From Nymphaea colorata (lineage: Eukaryota; Streptophyta; Magnoliopsida; Nymphaeales; Nymphaeaceae), in the NCBI RefSeq assembly GCF_008831285.2, contig NC_045139.1, positions 11,008,704-11,072,703 of the forward strand: a stretch of DNA of 64,000 nt. The letters run 5' to 3'. Shown one piece after another: positions 1 through 27,215 of the stretch. Made by a program: the position numbers and the translations under genes. Numbering within the stretch: position 1 is the stretch's first letter; every line of letters begins with the position of its first letter. The notes beneath the pieces are model-generated. The model saw nothing but the letters and a program-made list of their open reading frames with translations, was not told the DNA's origin and ran no database searches.

Positions 1-1498
1 TGACGTTGGATTCTGCGTCTAACTGTTAATCTTTTTCCTTGTTCTAGTGAAACGCCAGAGGCTTCCACTTTCTGGACTTCCTTATTGAGAGCTTTCCCTT
101 TCAGCCTCTGTCTTCCACGAGTCAGCCAAGTACCAGATGCAATTTCGTTATGCTGAAAAACATATCCATTTAAAGAACATAAATGCAAACATGTGATTGT
201 ACGAGTGTGTGTATTCCTCACTTATACTCTCCAAGCCCTGAAACCGTATGGATGCTTTGATTCCACATATTACACGCAATCTAGGAGTTATGTCTATTTT
301 ACCATTGGGGGTTTTTATAGTTACCAATGTTCAGCTTCTTGTTTGCCTTAGGCCATCAAGTGTCCCTGTCCTTTTTCTTGGGGTGGGGCGGGGGTGTTGT
401 GATGGTTGTATGAGATATGGGCCTATACTTAAAACTTAAAAGATTTAGAATAATTGTGAAGTCCCAGCATGATTTGGCAATGCACTTTGACCTGCGTGGT
501 TTTGCAAGATTAAGTGTATCATTTTTTGATATTCAGCTTCACAGTTAAGACAAGTTTTGAGGAGCATATGAACATTAATTGTAATGTTTTTTTCTTTGGT
601 CGAACTTGAATGCAAACTGGGTCTCCATGTGAAAGAGAGATTATGATGCACAAAAAAACTTATAAACAAAAAGGAAAATGAGTTCAGCTATTTGAATTTT
701 AAACCCAAAATAAAAGAAAAGAAAAAAACCATGGTAAGTGCATCTATTTCGTCATTGAGTAATGCAGCTGTGACTTCTCAAGTATATGAGATTTTGTGGT
801 CAGTGTGACGAACATAAAATATACGCTTCACATATTTATTAGCCCCTTTTGCTACCAGGAAACTCTTTTTTGCTGTACTACTTTTTGAGTTTCTTCATGA
901 CTTCTTCAGGGTTCACCTGTGCAGAACATTCCCATCAAATTTATACCATAATTATGCACCTGAAACATCTCTCTAGTCTCAGAGGAGTGGAATAATATGG
1001 GAAGGCAAGCAAATGTGGTACATCCAGATGTCTGTGCTTACTGAAGAATATAAAAGAGAAAAAAGACAAAAGATTACTTAAAGAAAACAAGGAAATAAAT
1101 AGACTTTTAACTACATTGCCACATTTAGGTGGAAGATTGGATGTGAATCGTCATCAAGAAAGTTGTGGCTTGAGTCTAGCTATTCAAATGGTTAAAGTTG
1201 TTAAATCTTCAACATTATGTTGTGGCACTTTATTAATGCATTGTATTCACAATACTGGAGTGTTCACACTTGGACATTTTTATTATATTCTCAGTTGAAT
1301 CTTTCTGTGGCTTCTCATCGACTCATGGTTCATGACATTTATTAGCATATTTAGAATCATGTTCTCTATAGACTTCTAACATGCGTGCTTGTTTCGAGTT
1401 CAATATCTGGTATATAAGTGTAGAGTTGGAGATAGATGTGCTTTTGGTATGCTACATTCAGTCCCCCCTCAATTTAGTTGGTGTGTGTGATATCACAG
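1..1498 (+). other. Intron 1 or upstream sequence of the ubiquitin protease gene
   Basis: This stretch is AT-rich with no recognisable coding exon on either strand. The exon that begins at 1499 opens in the middle of a codon and in the middle of a DUSP domain, so at least one exon must precede it. I found no segment here encoding the expected acidic N-terminus and start of the DUSP domain that also ends at a usable donor. The likeliest reading is that this is part of a first intron and that exon 1 lies off the left edge. Confidence 0.5.
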
Positions 1499-16374
<14,876 letters not shown>

Positions 16375-18723
16375 TTCAATGCAGTACGAGTGATAAGCGT
16401 TTAAGCCATAGAGCAGTCAACTGGTATTTGCTTGGTACGTATGCTTCGGCAAATGCATTATGATATCAGTTTTTCTCACTCATATGTAGTTATAAGCTTT
16501 GATTTTCGATGCAGAGTTGTTGGCAAGGGAACATGCTTGTTGAGTGTGCTTTCGCATACATGTTAGCATGTCACATTGTCGGCTGATGCATGGTGGGCGG
16601 ATTACACGCCAAGATGGAGTGCATGCAACGGCTAGACAAAATTTTCATAGCCATGCAAATGAGCCGATTTCTGAAAGCATCATGGATCCTAAAGCATGGG
16701 GACGGTTGGACGGTGCTACAATTTTTTGAAGCTCATGCCGTGTATCTCTGGTTTGTAGATTAGCAGAAGAAAGCTGATATATCTTACTTATGCAGATGGT
16801 TATTGGCCACTATTTGGACAATCAAAATTATTCATATGAATTACTTGGGCTAATACTATCTACTTTTATATATATATAGAACAATGACTCTGCATAAATA
16901 AAGTCATCCAGTCATTTAATCAATGTCGTTTATTTAAAGCATATGGATGGTTGAGAGAAAAACAAGAAAAAAAAGATATAAAATAGAAAAATACTGATCA
17001 CATGTTGGATTCATGGTGTGTAGATTAGATGGTTGGGTGACTTTAAAAAGTTAATAACCATTTAACATATATATATATATAATTAGTATTATGCATTTGA
17101 TTTATATTTCCAAAAAATTTGAAGTTAACGTAAATGCTGGTATTTTAATCTACTTTTTACAGTGCTAGCATAGTTGTGGTATCAGGACGGACAAGGCCTT
17201 GGCCCCAACATTATCTTGGCCTTGCGCCTTGGCTGAAAAATCCGTATTAGACCGTTTTTATGAATTGTTTTTTTCTTCGGTAACACTGGACTAGCTTTGA
17301 GGTGGAGACCTCTAGAAATGTAAAACAGTGAACCAGCAAACATGACACGATCTTCCTCGAAGAATGCATCAAAGAGGTTGAAGATATAATAGCTTGTCAC
17401 CCAGAAGGCTCGGTCCTCAATTATGCAAGCACCCCAATATTCAACCTGGTAGGGTCTTGTCCTTTTTTATCTATCTGTGTGGCAAGAAACCATTGAAGAT
17501 GGAAAACCTCATGTGAGCTGCAAAAGCGCAGCTCAAAAATTGATACACGGTTGATACTTGTCCAGGTCTTCAACTCTAATTGGCTGTAAATAGCCACTCT
17601 GTAGTGGAAAATGTATAAAAGGAAAAAAAATACGCATCAATTTGAAATTAGATGAACCAACGCTCCTCTCGTAGACTTATCTATAGCCTTAAACCAGATT
17701 AACTACATTTTTTTCCGTGCAAAAAAAAAAAAAGGAAATTTACAAAGTGGCAGAGAACATCTTCGTTCCCCCTCCGCATCAACCATTACAATAAACAGAA
17801 GACACTAGATGGAAAGAGAGAATTGAACAAGAGTAAGAATATACAATTTTCCTTCTGAACTTCAACCTAGGAAGCAGGTTTGCAGGACGCTGGACCCTCG
17901 AGCTCTGATCGAGTTCAGCGTGAAGCAAACCTACCCTAAAGCGGCGTAAAATCATGGCTTTTTCTGACTATGAATGTACACATGATGATGCAACAGGCAG
18001 CAACTCAAACGATAGCCTTCATGGCGAGGAAATCTCCAGTCGTCATTTTAGTTTGCAGGCGTGGTCTTCTGCGCGGCACCGTCCTGGAACATCAGTCCCA
18101 ATTCACATCAGCGAGGTTTCAAGAATAACCCTTTTGCTGCCTACTAGCTACTTCAGAAAATAGGAACATCAGTGGCTTAGATTTATTCCAGTAGCGGCCT
18201 GAAGGTGATTACTAAGGAATGGAAACGAAAATAGGATGTCGTGAATGATAGATGGGGCAAGTTAGGCGTGCACGTTTTATATCCGAATTGGACTCCAGGT
18301 TCAAGTTAAACCTGACTGATTTTTTCTGGTCCTCCGATATACCGGAGGTTGCAGACTTAGTTTTAAATATTCCAATAAAAGGTTGAACTTGACAAATGCC
18401 TTGGTTTAAGTCTAGCTTGAATCATATCCATTCCTATCCGAAGGAGTATGTAAGGGAATTTTAGGAGACTGGGCTTACATATTTTTTTGCTTAATTTAGA
18501 CCAATAAAATAAATTTTGTGAAATTGTGCCATTTAATATCTGCACTGAATAATTAGTTTCATCGAGGACAAACTTGGCAAGGACGTGAAGCCGGTGACAA
18601 TAAAAAATGGGCAAGTCGCTAACTTTAAATTGTAGTGACAATCTCAAGTAACCCAGAGCAGTTTATCTCTTCAGGCTTCGAACTTAAAACCACTTTATAA
18701 AGTAAACAAGAGAAAGGAAAGCT
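16375..18723. other. Convergent 3' intergenic region and UTRs
   Basis: This is the space between the stop codons of two convergent genes. The segment just after 16374 is probably UBP 3' UTR and may hold an 80-bp UTR intron at 16435-16514 (gtacgt donor, gatgcag acceptor). A short (TA)n run lies near 17066-17080. I see no conserved coding sequence. On the minus strand, 18105-17990 could be an alternative terminal exon for the neighbouring membrane-protein gene. Confidence 0.5.
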
Positions 18724-21680
18724 CTATGGAAAAGGCATACCACAAGACTTTTCTTGATGATGACAAGTGTAGGGATCCATTTGCAGCAGTCGAGAAAGCT
18801 GAAGGAGAAACTTCTGCATATGATTGTAGATACTGCAGAGAGGAACAAAGGACGTCAGTATTTCCACTGGAGAAGTACATCATAGTTAAAAATTGTGTCC
18901 CCCACATGATATCTTAGATGAACCCACATGAGATGCTAAGTATTTCAAATCCCAAGCACACACAATATGATGGTCGATAAGGGAACACTTGAGACGGTTC
19001 CTTGATGAAGCAATCACGACATATTCACAACCATCTATATTGCGTTAGTAATTTTTTGTCAAAAGTTAGCAAAATGGAGAAAATACAGGAGTTCCAAAAA
19101 ATTGCAGAAATCTTAGCCCTTCGGTTTGCATGGAAAGTCAGGAGGCTCTAAAGACAAAAATCATCTCCACCTTTCACCATAGTTGAAAACTTGCAATATC
19201 ATGATGACATTCTAATACTAGATAACGATGAGATGTGAATCAAGAATTGCAGAAGGACAAAGTGCATTCATACCTTAGTCGATGCCGGTTGCAAGAAACA
19301 CAAAATGCAACAAGTCCATTCAATATACTCCGAACAGCACGGAAAATCTGTGACGTGAAATGAATTAGTTACAAGACACCAAGCAAACGATGCAATTTTG
19401 AAAGAATAAACATGTAAACAGAGCAAATTAATACCTGAGAATAAAGAACATTCCAGAAGGACTTCAGGATAGAGACTTCTTCTGCAGTTGCCTTTGCTTC
19501 TATCACTGCAGAAGTGCTAGAAGCCAATTGCCAGGAATCCACTAATATCTCAAACAGGTTTGAGAGCAGTGACATTGCATAATTTACCAATGCAAGAAGG
19601 ATGCGGATGGGAGTCGTCAAGACCTCCCATAGTGAGGAGAATAGAGGATATACAAAGGAAGATGCTGCAGAATTGAACAAGAAGTTTGAGAATTATATGA
19701 AAAAAAACTCCACAAGAAGCACACAAAGATTTCAACAACATATCAGGAAGAAAACTTCAAGCCATACCAATGGTCCAAATCATGGAAAGTAGCGACTGGA
19801 CTGGCCAGAGGATGAGCTCCACTAAATCAACTGCTGCAACATATGTTGCCTCCAGAGCCATCCAAATGGAAGAACATGTATCCTCTAATGTCCCAATGAA
19901 GGTACTCCAAAATGGCAATAGGAACTCCGCAGCTTCAAAAAGTGGCTCTAGAAAAGGCTTTGTCAGTGAGGACACAAAAGGCCTCACAGAATTCCATGTT
20001 GATAAAATCCTCTCGATAACTTTACCGAGATGGTGTAGGAAAAGCATTGTTGCAACATACTTAATCCTAGAAATCATATCCCATGACTCTATCCAATCAA
20101 AAAGTGGCTTAAACAGTAACACCGCAGTTGCCCTGAAAACTGGAACATTCTTGTACAGATCATACGATGCAATGAGCACAGTAACAATAGAAGCCACAAC
20201 ATAAAGTATCCTTACTAAAGGCTTCATCCAGGGTCGATAAATCCTGACAAATACTGGATAAGACTGGAAGAAAAGAACCCAAGAAGGAAGGCCGAACTCT
20301 AGTAAAGTAAGAAGTCTCAGATTAGGCGTAATTATCTCATTTAGCTTGAATGGAAGGTCACGGTCATTAAACCTAAACTGGAGCAAAGAATTTCCATACT
20401 GAGTGGCATCAAGGACTGTACTTGATTCTATAGGTTCTACACCAAATAACTTTTTAAATCCAACAGACTTTTGAACCGAATCAATGTCTGAGATCTCTCC
20501 AGAGCTCTGGGTGCTGTGATCTGCGATGCATCCTGCACTTCTCTGCTTAGCCAATATGTTCTTCTCAGTGCAATCACTTGCACTACACCTTTGTGTTTCA
20601 TTTGCAGATTTAGGAGTTGAAGTAAGGTGCTCAAGAGCAATGTCCTCTATGAGGGAACCCATCGATGGCCTGACACCAGTTAGTGAACATGGAGAACCAG
20701 CATTTGGAGAACGGCATCCAAGACAAGAATCTCGACTGGATAGAAGATCCAAATTAAAAACAAATGAGCGAATCTCTGAGTCAGTTCCTGAGAACCATGA
20801 GGAAATGCTAGAAGATGCCTGCTCAACTGTATTGAATTCCCATTTTTTCATATGCTTCACTTCCAAAGCTAGACTAGTATCTGTCTGCAATAAAGAGAAA
20901 ATTTGTCAGCATAAATCAACTATGGAAAACATCAAAAGCTTCTTGAAGCGGCATGTACCTGAAGCTCATTTAGATAATTGATCCCACAGACATCCTTCCA
21001 TGCCACCTCAAAGACTATGAATCCATGCAAAGTTTGACAAAGCTCCATGTGCTGGAAAAAGGTCTTTTTGCGCCATTTTGCTGCATCAATTACAGGGGAC
21101 CATCTATGTCGTCTTTTCAACTCATCAACATCAGTAAGTTCAGGGCTACTGTTGCTTCTTGAATCAAAATTGTTGTTATGCCTTGCTCTGGTATTTGCAA
21201 AAGGAGATACTCGGTACTGTACATAGAGAAAAAGAACGAATAAGCCATAAAAAAAGGGAAGAACAAGAAACCCAGAAAACGTGAAATCAAAGACCATTCT
21301 GAATAAAAGGGAAATGAAAATACCTTGGCAACCAAATATTGCCAGACATGTTTTGGTTTCGATAATTTATTAGTCAACCACGGTCTGTTGTCAACCAAGA
21401 TAAAAATCTTACTGCTCTCAGTAGCAAAGTACAAGAAGGTCCTGGACAGATAAGATTGTATATCTCTGAAACACAGGGGGAGAGATGGCAACGTGTTAAA
21501 ATTCAGGAAAGGATAAAACACACGTACAGAAGAACGAATGGGACATCCAGATGAAAATGTAAACTATGAGTCAGAAGTTTAAAGGGGACAAAAGATTTCT
21601 AGTAGAAAAGTGAGAACAATTATATGAGCAACTTACCCAATCTGCAAAGTTGTTAAGGGAAAGATTTCACGATCCTGCAT
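18724..21680 (-). CDS. Conserved plant multi-pass transmembrane protein of unknown function
   Basis: Seven exons in transcription order: 21680-21637, 21465-21324, 21216-20959, 20884-19768, 19664-19435, 19347-19274, 18832-18724. All junctions are GT-AG and in phase, giving 657 residues with the ATG at 21680. The N-terminus (FPLTTLQIGDIQSYL) and FILVDNRPWL look like conserved blocks of a family I recall only as an uncharacterised plant membrane protein. A hydrophilic Ser-rich stretch (about residues 170-330) follows. The C-terminal half has several hydrophobic segments, for example VRILYVVASIVTVLIA and AMSLLSNLFEIL, suggesting multiple membrane spans. No catalytic motif is visible and no cleavable signal peptide is evident. 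The last exon is less certain: a donor inside it (TGTG/gtatgc) could splice to a terminal exon near 18100. No function is proposed. Confidence 0.85.
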
Positions 21681-23300
21681 CCTTCACATCTCACCATATC
21701 TCCAAACAAAGTACCTCCAGAGTTGGTATCATGTAATCTACAGTATTAGAACGCCAATATTCAGACAAAACTTGCCGCTTTGAACAACAAAGGCAAGAAT
21801 ACAACGAGCACTAGAAACAAGAAGCGGAATCAGAAGAATGAGAAACCCTCCAATCCATAATGATCCTTGGCAATATATGCAGGCATCGGACAGAGTTACA
21901 GACTCTGAGAATGTCACGAAATAAACAGAAGGAAAATTTCATAGGAAAATAAACAACGGGAAGCATCTAGCGACAGACTTGTCCACCAAACTCTAGTACT
22001 CACGACAAAACAGAAATCGATCGAAGTGAACAAATGGAAGAAAAAGAAAACTCACAAAAGACACCCAAAAAATAAGTCCAATTGCCCCACCCTGATTTCC
22101 CCTAGACGAGAATCAACTTCTAATCTGCAGCAATGGCGTTCCGCGTTCCAAATCTAACTGCCTGACGATGGTAAAACAACAAATGCAGTGAAAACCATTT
22201 AAACTTGATCGTGGAAACAAACCACTGCCAAGAAAGCTAAAGCCGACGCCATTATCAGATAACACCGAAACGTGTCGAATTGCTCCATAAAAGATCGAAA
22301 GGGCCCTAATGTACAAAAGTTGACGGAGAGGAACTCAAAAGAACAACAGAAAGTCCATGACAACGACAGAATTAAGACAGAACTGATAAACTAACCACAT
22401 TCATGACCGTAGCTCTCAAACAACTCTCCCATCCACGTCGATGACGACGCCCTAACCGAAATGAAAAACGCGTTTCACCGAACCCAAGCAAGCCGAACAA
22501 TCTCATCGGCCGAAATGGAAAAAAGCCGCGAAAAGAAAGATTCGGAAGTTCACCTAAAACAATCCCATGCGGAACCGGAAACCAAGGATTCAGGACAGCA
22601 GGCCGATCCTTCCGGAGCTATCCGAAAGCCTAAATAAAGTAAGCAGCTCAAAAAAGAATGCTTTCAGATTATCCAAATGGTCGGCGAAAACAGGCGCTAC
22701 CACGAACTTCCCGGCGGCGATCTCTCTCTCTCTCTCTCTCTCTCTGGTGACTCTTCCTCGCTCAATTCTGACTCCCGAGATCAGCGAAGAGCTACGGTCT
22801 TCCTCCTTACTTCCGCCAATAAATCCAGAATTTCACAGAGAGAGAAAGAGAGAGAGAGGCTTCCATGATACTCAAAGAAATGCTTTATGCCGTCATTCGA
22901 AAGGCTTCTTCCCCCTCCCTCCGACTCTCTCTCTCTCTCTCTCCATTTTACCGTCTTCATATTTTAATGATGTTAATTTTTCCTGCCAAAAAAAAATTGA
23001 GGTCCAACGACTTACCACTAAGTCCAAAAAAGCCCTCAACTTTTCATTAATTTTAGTTCTAAGCATGAGAGGAAAGGGCGTAAAAGCTTGCCCCTTGTGC
23101 AAACGTAGCCACATCAAATATCCATAAAGGAATCATTTGGCAGTAAGACTTAAATGTGTTCCACGAATTTACTCTTAAGATTAAGATTAAGATTGATTTA
23201 TAAAACATCAAGAATGTATTTCAATTTTTTTGGCAGATTCAATTGACAGAACATTATGTTACAATTTTTTTTACAGATTGTTTCATAACAAGCCCTTCTC
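21681..23300 (-). promoter_or_regulatory. 5' UTR and promoter region of the membrane-protein gene
   Basis: Sequence upstream of the ATG at 21680. It contains three GA/CT-rich tracts at 22721-22745, 22838-22858 and 22926-22943, which read as GA runs on the gene's strand; such tracts are common in plant core promoters and 5' leaders. I could not place a TATA box or transcription start, and no conserved coding sequence is visible. Confidence 0.4.
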
Positions 23301-23402
23301 AAGCCTCTCTCCTGCAACATGCTTTTCTCTTATGTTGGTAGTTAAACTAAAAAGAAAAAGAATGATTATTAGTTAAAATCTGAAAACAAAATTCTTTCAT
23401 AG

Positions 23403-23639
23403 TTGGACTCGTTGAATCTCTTACTGCAAGGACCAATGAGCAAACGCGATCAGTCACGTGAAGCTCCTTTCTGGAATTACGCACGATTGGTTGGGTTCCC
23501 AAAAAGAGGTTCTCGTAACAACCCCTGGCGCGTTCCCGGAGGCGAGAACAACCGCCACCACCGATTTTACGACAACACCCCTTCGGTGAAAACCCATTTC
23601 CTTTCTTCGGGTCGGGTACCAGTAGAAGATCCAAGCTAA
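23403..23639 (+). pseudogene. Possible BED zinc-finger remnant of a hAT-type transposase
   Basis: A GC-richer open stretch of 78 codons in otherwise AT-rich spacer. The segment SREAPFWNYARLVGFP, then NPWR, then PSVKTHFL about 20 residues later, resembles the spacing of plant BED domains (PLWKYV, WxC, SRVKAHLL). The expected CxxC cysteines are absent, so if this is a BED domain it is dead. The match rests on spacing and a few residues only. Confidence 0.25.
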
Positions 23640-23699
23640 GTAACTAGCGCGGGGCCCACCGAGATTTGTGGGCCACAGCTTGCGGCCCATGGTAATCAT

Positions 23700-25246
23700 T
23701 TTTTTTATGCAATTCCGTTCAGGACCCCAGGTGCTCTTGAGCTTTACTTAAAAACGCGGCTCCTCAAGTTTGAAATGCTTTTGGAGGGGCTGTGGTTTAC
23801 CTAGAATTGCTAAAGAGGTGACGGGTTGCTATACAATTGAGCTCTAATAAAATTGGACGTTGAGTACTTGAGTTTGTTTGCAGGTTCGGTCTAATAATTT
23901 ATTTTTAATATTTTTTATAATATATAATTAATCAAATTTATATATTAATTTGTATTAAAAATATATTTTTATTTTAATCAAACCAAGTTTGATTAGAAGA
24001 GACCTCAAAGGCTGGATTTGCATGCAACAACCCAGCTAGATGCCGAGCCTTATTTCCGAATTGCATTCAGATGTCTGTTTTTGAAGGCTTGAAAAAAGTG
24101 TAGCCTGATTTTAAAATTTTTGAGAAATATCGGCCCTGCCAGGAAATTTATATTTTCTACAACGGCAATGAACTTGATTGCTTATGGATCGGATAAACGC
24201 ACGTCTCTCGATTCGGTTAAAGCCTGACCCGGTTAACCAGTTTAAGGAGGATTGAATTGAACAGAATCCGGACATGGACATCTGATTCGGGTCCAAAAGG
24301 CATTGGCTCCGGACCAGAAATGAGTTGGAATGATATTGGATCTAGATCCCAAAATGGATCCTTATCCAAGCAGACGTTAAGATCATCCTACCATTGGTCC
24401 ATTACCGTGAGCTCCACGGGGTTGCTCGTCAGATGGATGTGGATCAGTTGGAATCGGGTCATGATTGGATCGTATCTGTAAAGCGTCTGGATCGGGATCT
24501 TCGATTTATTACGGCTCATAATTGAGAAGCTAACCTCTAGGACCAACCCAGCGTAGGAGTAATAAAAACCCTACTCAACCTCACGTATTTATTAGACATT
24601 TTGAAATTTAAAAATTTTTACCGGGAAAATTTTTATCGCAGAAATTAAAAAAAATGCAATAAAGCTCCTTTCTATAGAATAAAAAGAAATTTTTACTATA
24701 AACGCAGGGTTAAGTCTCCTTATTATATTTATTAACTATGGGGAACTTCCAAAATTGATTTTTTTAAAAAAAAAATCAGAATGTTTATCATTAGAACTGT
24801 CAGAATGACATTATTACGAATTGTGGATTAAATGTCTTAATTTATTATTATTATTTTTTCAAAATATCTGTCTTTCTTTTTCGGGATATCTCTAGAAAAA
24901 GGAGTTGGCTTCTCGAGATATTCTTCCTTTATGCTGTCTGAGAAAACCAAATCAAACAATGCACGAGCACGACCCTACTTTCTTTAATTGACAACCAAAA
25001 CCCTCAGTAGCTGTCGCTCATAAATTCGGTTTCATAATTATATTGTCTAAATTTCAGATTTTGTGACTCTTTTATTTTCGAAAAGGCAACTGTTGATTAA
25101 TGTGCTATCATAAGTTTTTTTGCTATATATTGTTCAAGTTTTAAATAATACTGTGGCACCTTAGCTTTGCATCATGTAAAAAGGAAGTCTGTCAAATAAG
25201 TTCATTATCTAGGAATATTTAGTTTCCTTGCAAGAATGAAAAATTA

Positions 25247-25250
<4 letters not shown>
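23700..25250. other. AT-rich intergenic spacer
   Basis: No gene seen. The part at 24170-24530 is rich in GGATC/GGATCTG-like words (ggatcggat, gatccggac, ggatctagatccc), a low-complexity pattern that recurs at 29220-29520, 30385-30590 and 31340-31470. It probably marks old copies of one dispersed repeat. Confidence 0.4.

Positions 25251-25310
<60 letters not shown>
25251..25310. repeat. (CT)n(AT)n microsatellite
   Basis: About 34 bp of CT followed directly by about 26 bp of AT. Confidence 0.97.
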
Positions 25311-25314
<4 letters not shown>

Positions 25315-25867
25315 GATTATTATGGATAATTGATGTAGAAAGTGGAAAAGAGTTTCCTATGAAAGAGCATTCATTTGATTTGTCATTAGGTGGGACAACA
25401 CATGGATGCAAGAATTGACATGTCCCATCCCCCATATTTTAAACCTCATACACATGACATTTCACAACATAGAGACAAATAATGAAGTCCCAATTCTTTT
25501 TTTAATTGATCATAGATCAAAAGGTCCACTAACTACCACACATGCTTGTTTATTTGTAGTCACCAGCACCATGTGTTCTCAGTCTATCACACTCTGTGGA
25601 TGCTTGGGATTTGGTAGGACTCATGAGCTGTTTATGCATCTATGGTGGACCCATCCACCAACTTGCTTCTAATAATGGACTCCCAATCATCCAGACCTAC
25701 CTATCTATCCAGCCCAATGGTTTCGCGGAAGACTTCGGTCTACGGTGGCGCCCACAGAAGCCGAGACTCTGCTTGCACTAGGGGTTGATGCCCGTGCCAC
25801 TCGAACCAGCAATCGCTCATTTACCAGCCACTTCCCTAGATCAGGGTGTAAGAACCCTCAAAAGGTA

Positions 25868-26425
25868 TCAGAAATTTATAAATGAAACTTTGGATCTAAG
25901 TCCCTTTCAAAGCGCGTAGTGGTATCCTGAGTTATACAAAGGTGGAGGACGGTAAAATGCGGTAGCTCTATCTCATGCTCTAATGCAGCTCCAAATCATA
26001 GTCACAAATAAAGTTTTGGAGTTTTAAAAGGTGAGGTTTTTCTTGAGTATAATACGATGAGCTTGAAAAAAATGATAAAAAAATGGTTAATTTTTAAAAA
26101 ATTAAAAACTAAAAATAGAGAAAAATAAAATAGGTGAGAAAATAATAATATAAACATCAAAAGATAAGTAGATTAAAAAATAAAAATAGAAAAAAAAATT
26201 GTTTGGCATTAAAAAATAAAAAAAAAGTGAAAAAAAACACGAAAAAGATGTGTTAAAAACACGGTTTTCTTTTCTAACGTTTTTTTTCAAGAAAACACGT
26301 TTTCTTTAAGTTCTAAATGACATTTAATTTTCTCACCTCTTTTCGAAAATAACGGGTTTTTTGTGACTATGCAGTCGATTTTAAAAGTGCTTAGATCCAA
26401 AATTTCTACTAAATCATTTATACAT
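25868..26425. mobile_element. Foldback/MITE-like element with diverged inverted ends
   Basis: The left end (ataaatgaaactttggatctaag, 25876-25900) is matched in inverted orientation by the right end around 26380-26425 (cttagatccaaaatttctac, then catttata). A second inner pair (atagtcacaaa near 25998 and tttgtgactat near 26362) supports a foldback structure. The interior is very A-rich on the + strand with no coding sequence. I could not define a target-site duplication. Confidence 0.45.
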
Positions 26426-27056
26426 TTTGAATATGTTCATGCACTAGCCGCATCCCAAGCTCCGACGTAGCCCTCGACCCTGGACATAAAAGTGACCAGA
26501 ATTATTTGGTGGTAAGTATAGAACAAAGGGAAAACTATATTATTTTCTTATGAGGAGGAGAGAGAGGAGTTTTTTTTTTTGAATTTTTTCCATAGGTTGT
26601 TATAGAGAATTCTTTAGCAAACGAAAAAAAAAAAGTGAAAGGATGCACAGATTTTAATTTTTTCAAAATTTTAAAGGGGCCCTTGTGTAGCGACATACAC
26701 AAAACTACGTTAAAAAAAGAAGCAAATATGTTAACATATATGGATGTGACCTCAAATATTAGTCAATTACAAGCAACATTTAGACTGCAACTCCTTTTCA
26801 ACCAGAATAGCTTTAGACAGCATTTTGATTACTTAGGATCTAAGATATGAGACACAATCAACAACTTAAATCAAATCAGAGTGACAGAATCGTGGGCTTT
26901 TTTATGACCAAAGGTATTGAAAATCTTACAAAAACTTATCTACATGTGCCAATGTGGAGAATTACACCTCAACACATAAATAACATTATTTAAATTTGAA
27001 ATTGAATTCGATGAAAATTCACAAGAGAATTTTATAGTTCGGTCGAGAGAGAGAGG

Positions 27057-27215
27057 CAGTGGTGGAGCCACTCGATGACTGGTGTGGGTAATTTTTTAAA
27101 ATTTCTTTATTTTTTAAAGTGTTTTTTTTAAAATTTACTTTCGATATATATAAATGCCTCGTCAAGTATTTATAAACGTTTGTCCTTCCAACCAATTTTT
27201 CTGGTTCTGCCGCTG
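27057..27215. mobile_element. hAT-like MITE
   Basis: A 159-bp AT-rich element with imperfect terminal inverted repeats: 5' cagtggtggagcca and 3' tggttctgccgctg. The flanking 8-mers gagagagg and gcgagaga agree at 6 of 8 positions, consistent with an old 8-bp hAT target-site duplication; the left one lies in a GA run, so this is weaker support. It has no coding capacity. Confidence 0.55.

Noticed and set aside
19770..20981. Plus-strand open frames of 144 and 151 codons
   Set aside because: They are antisense to the 1.1 kb exon of the membrane-protein gene, whose minus-strand frame joins in phase to six other exons.
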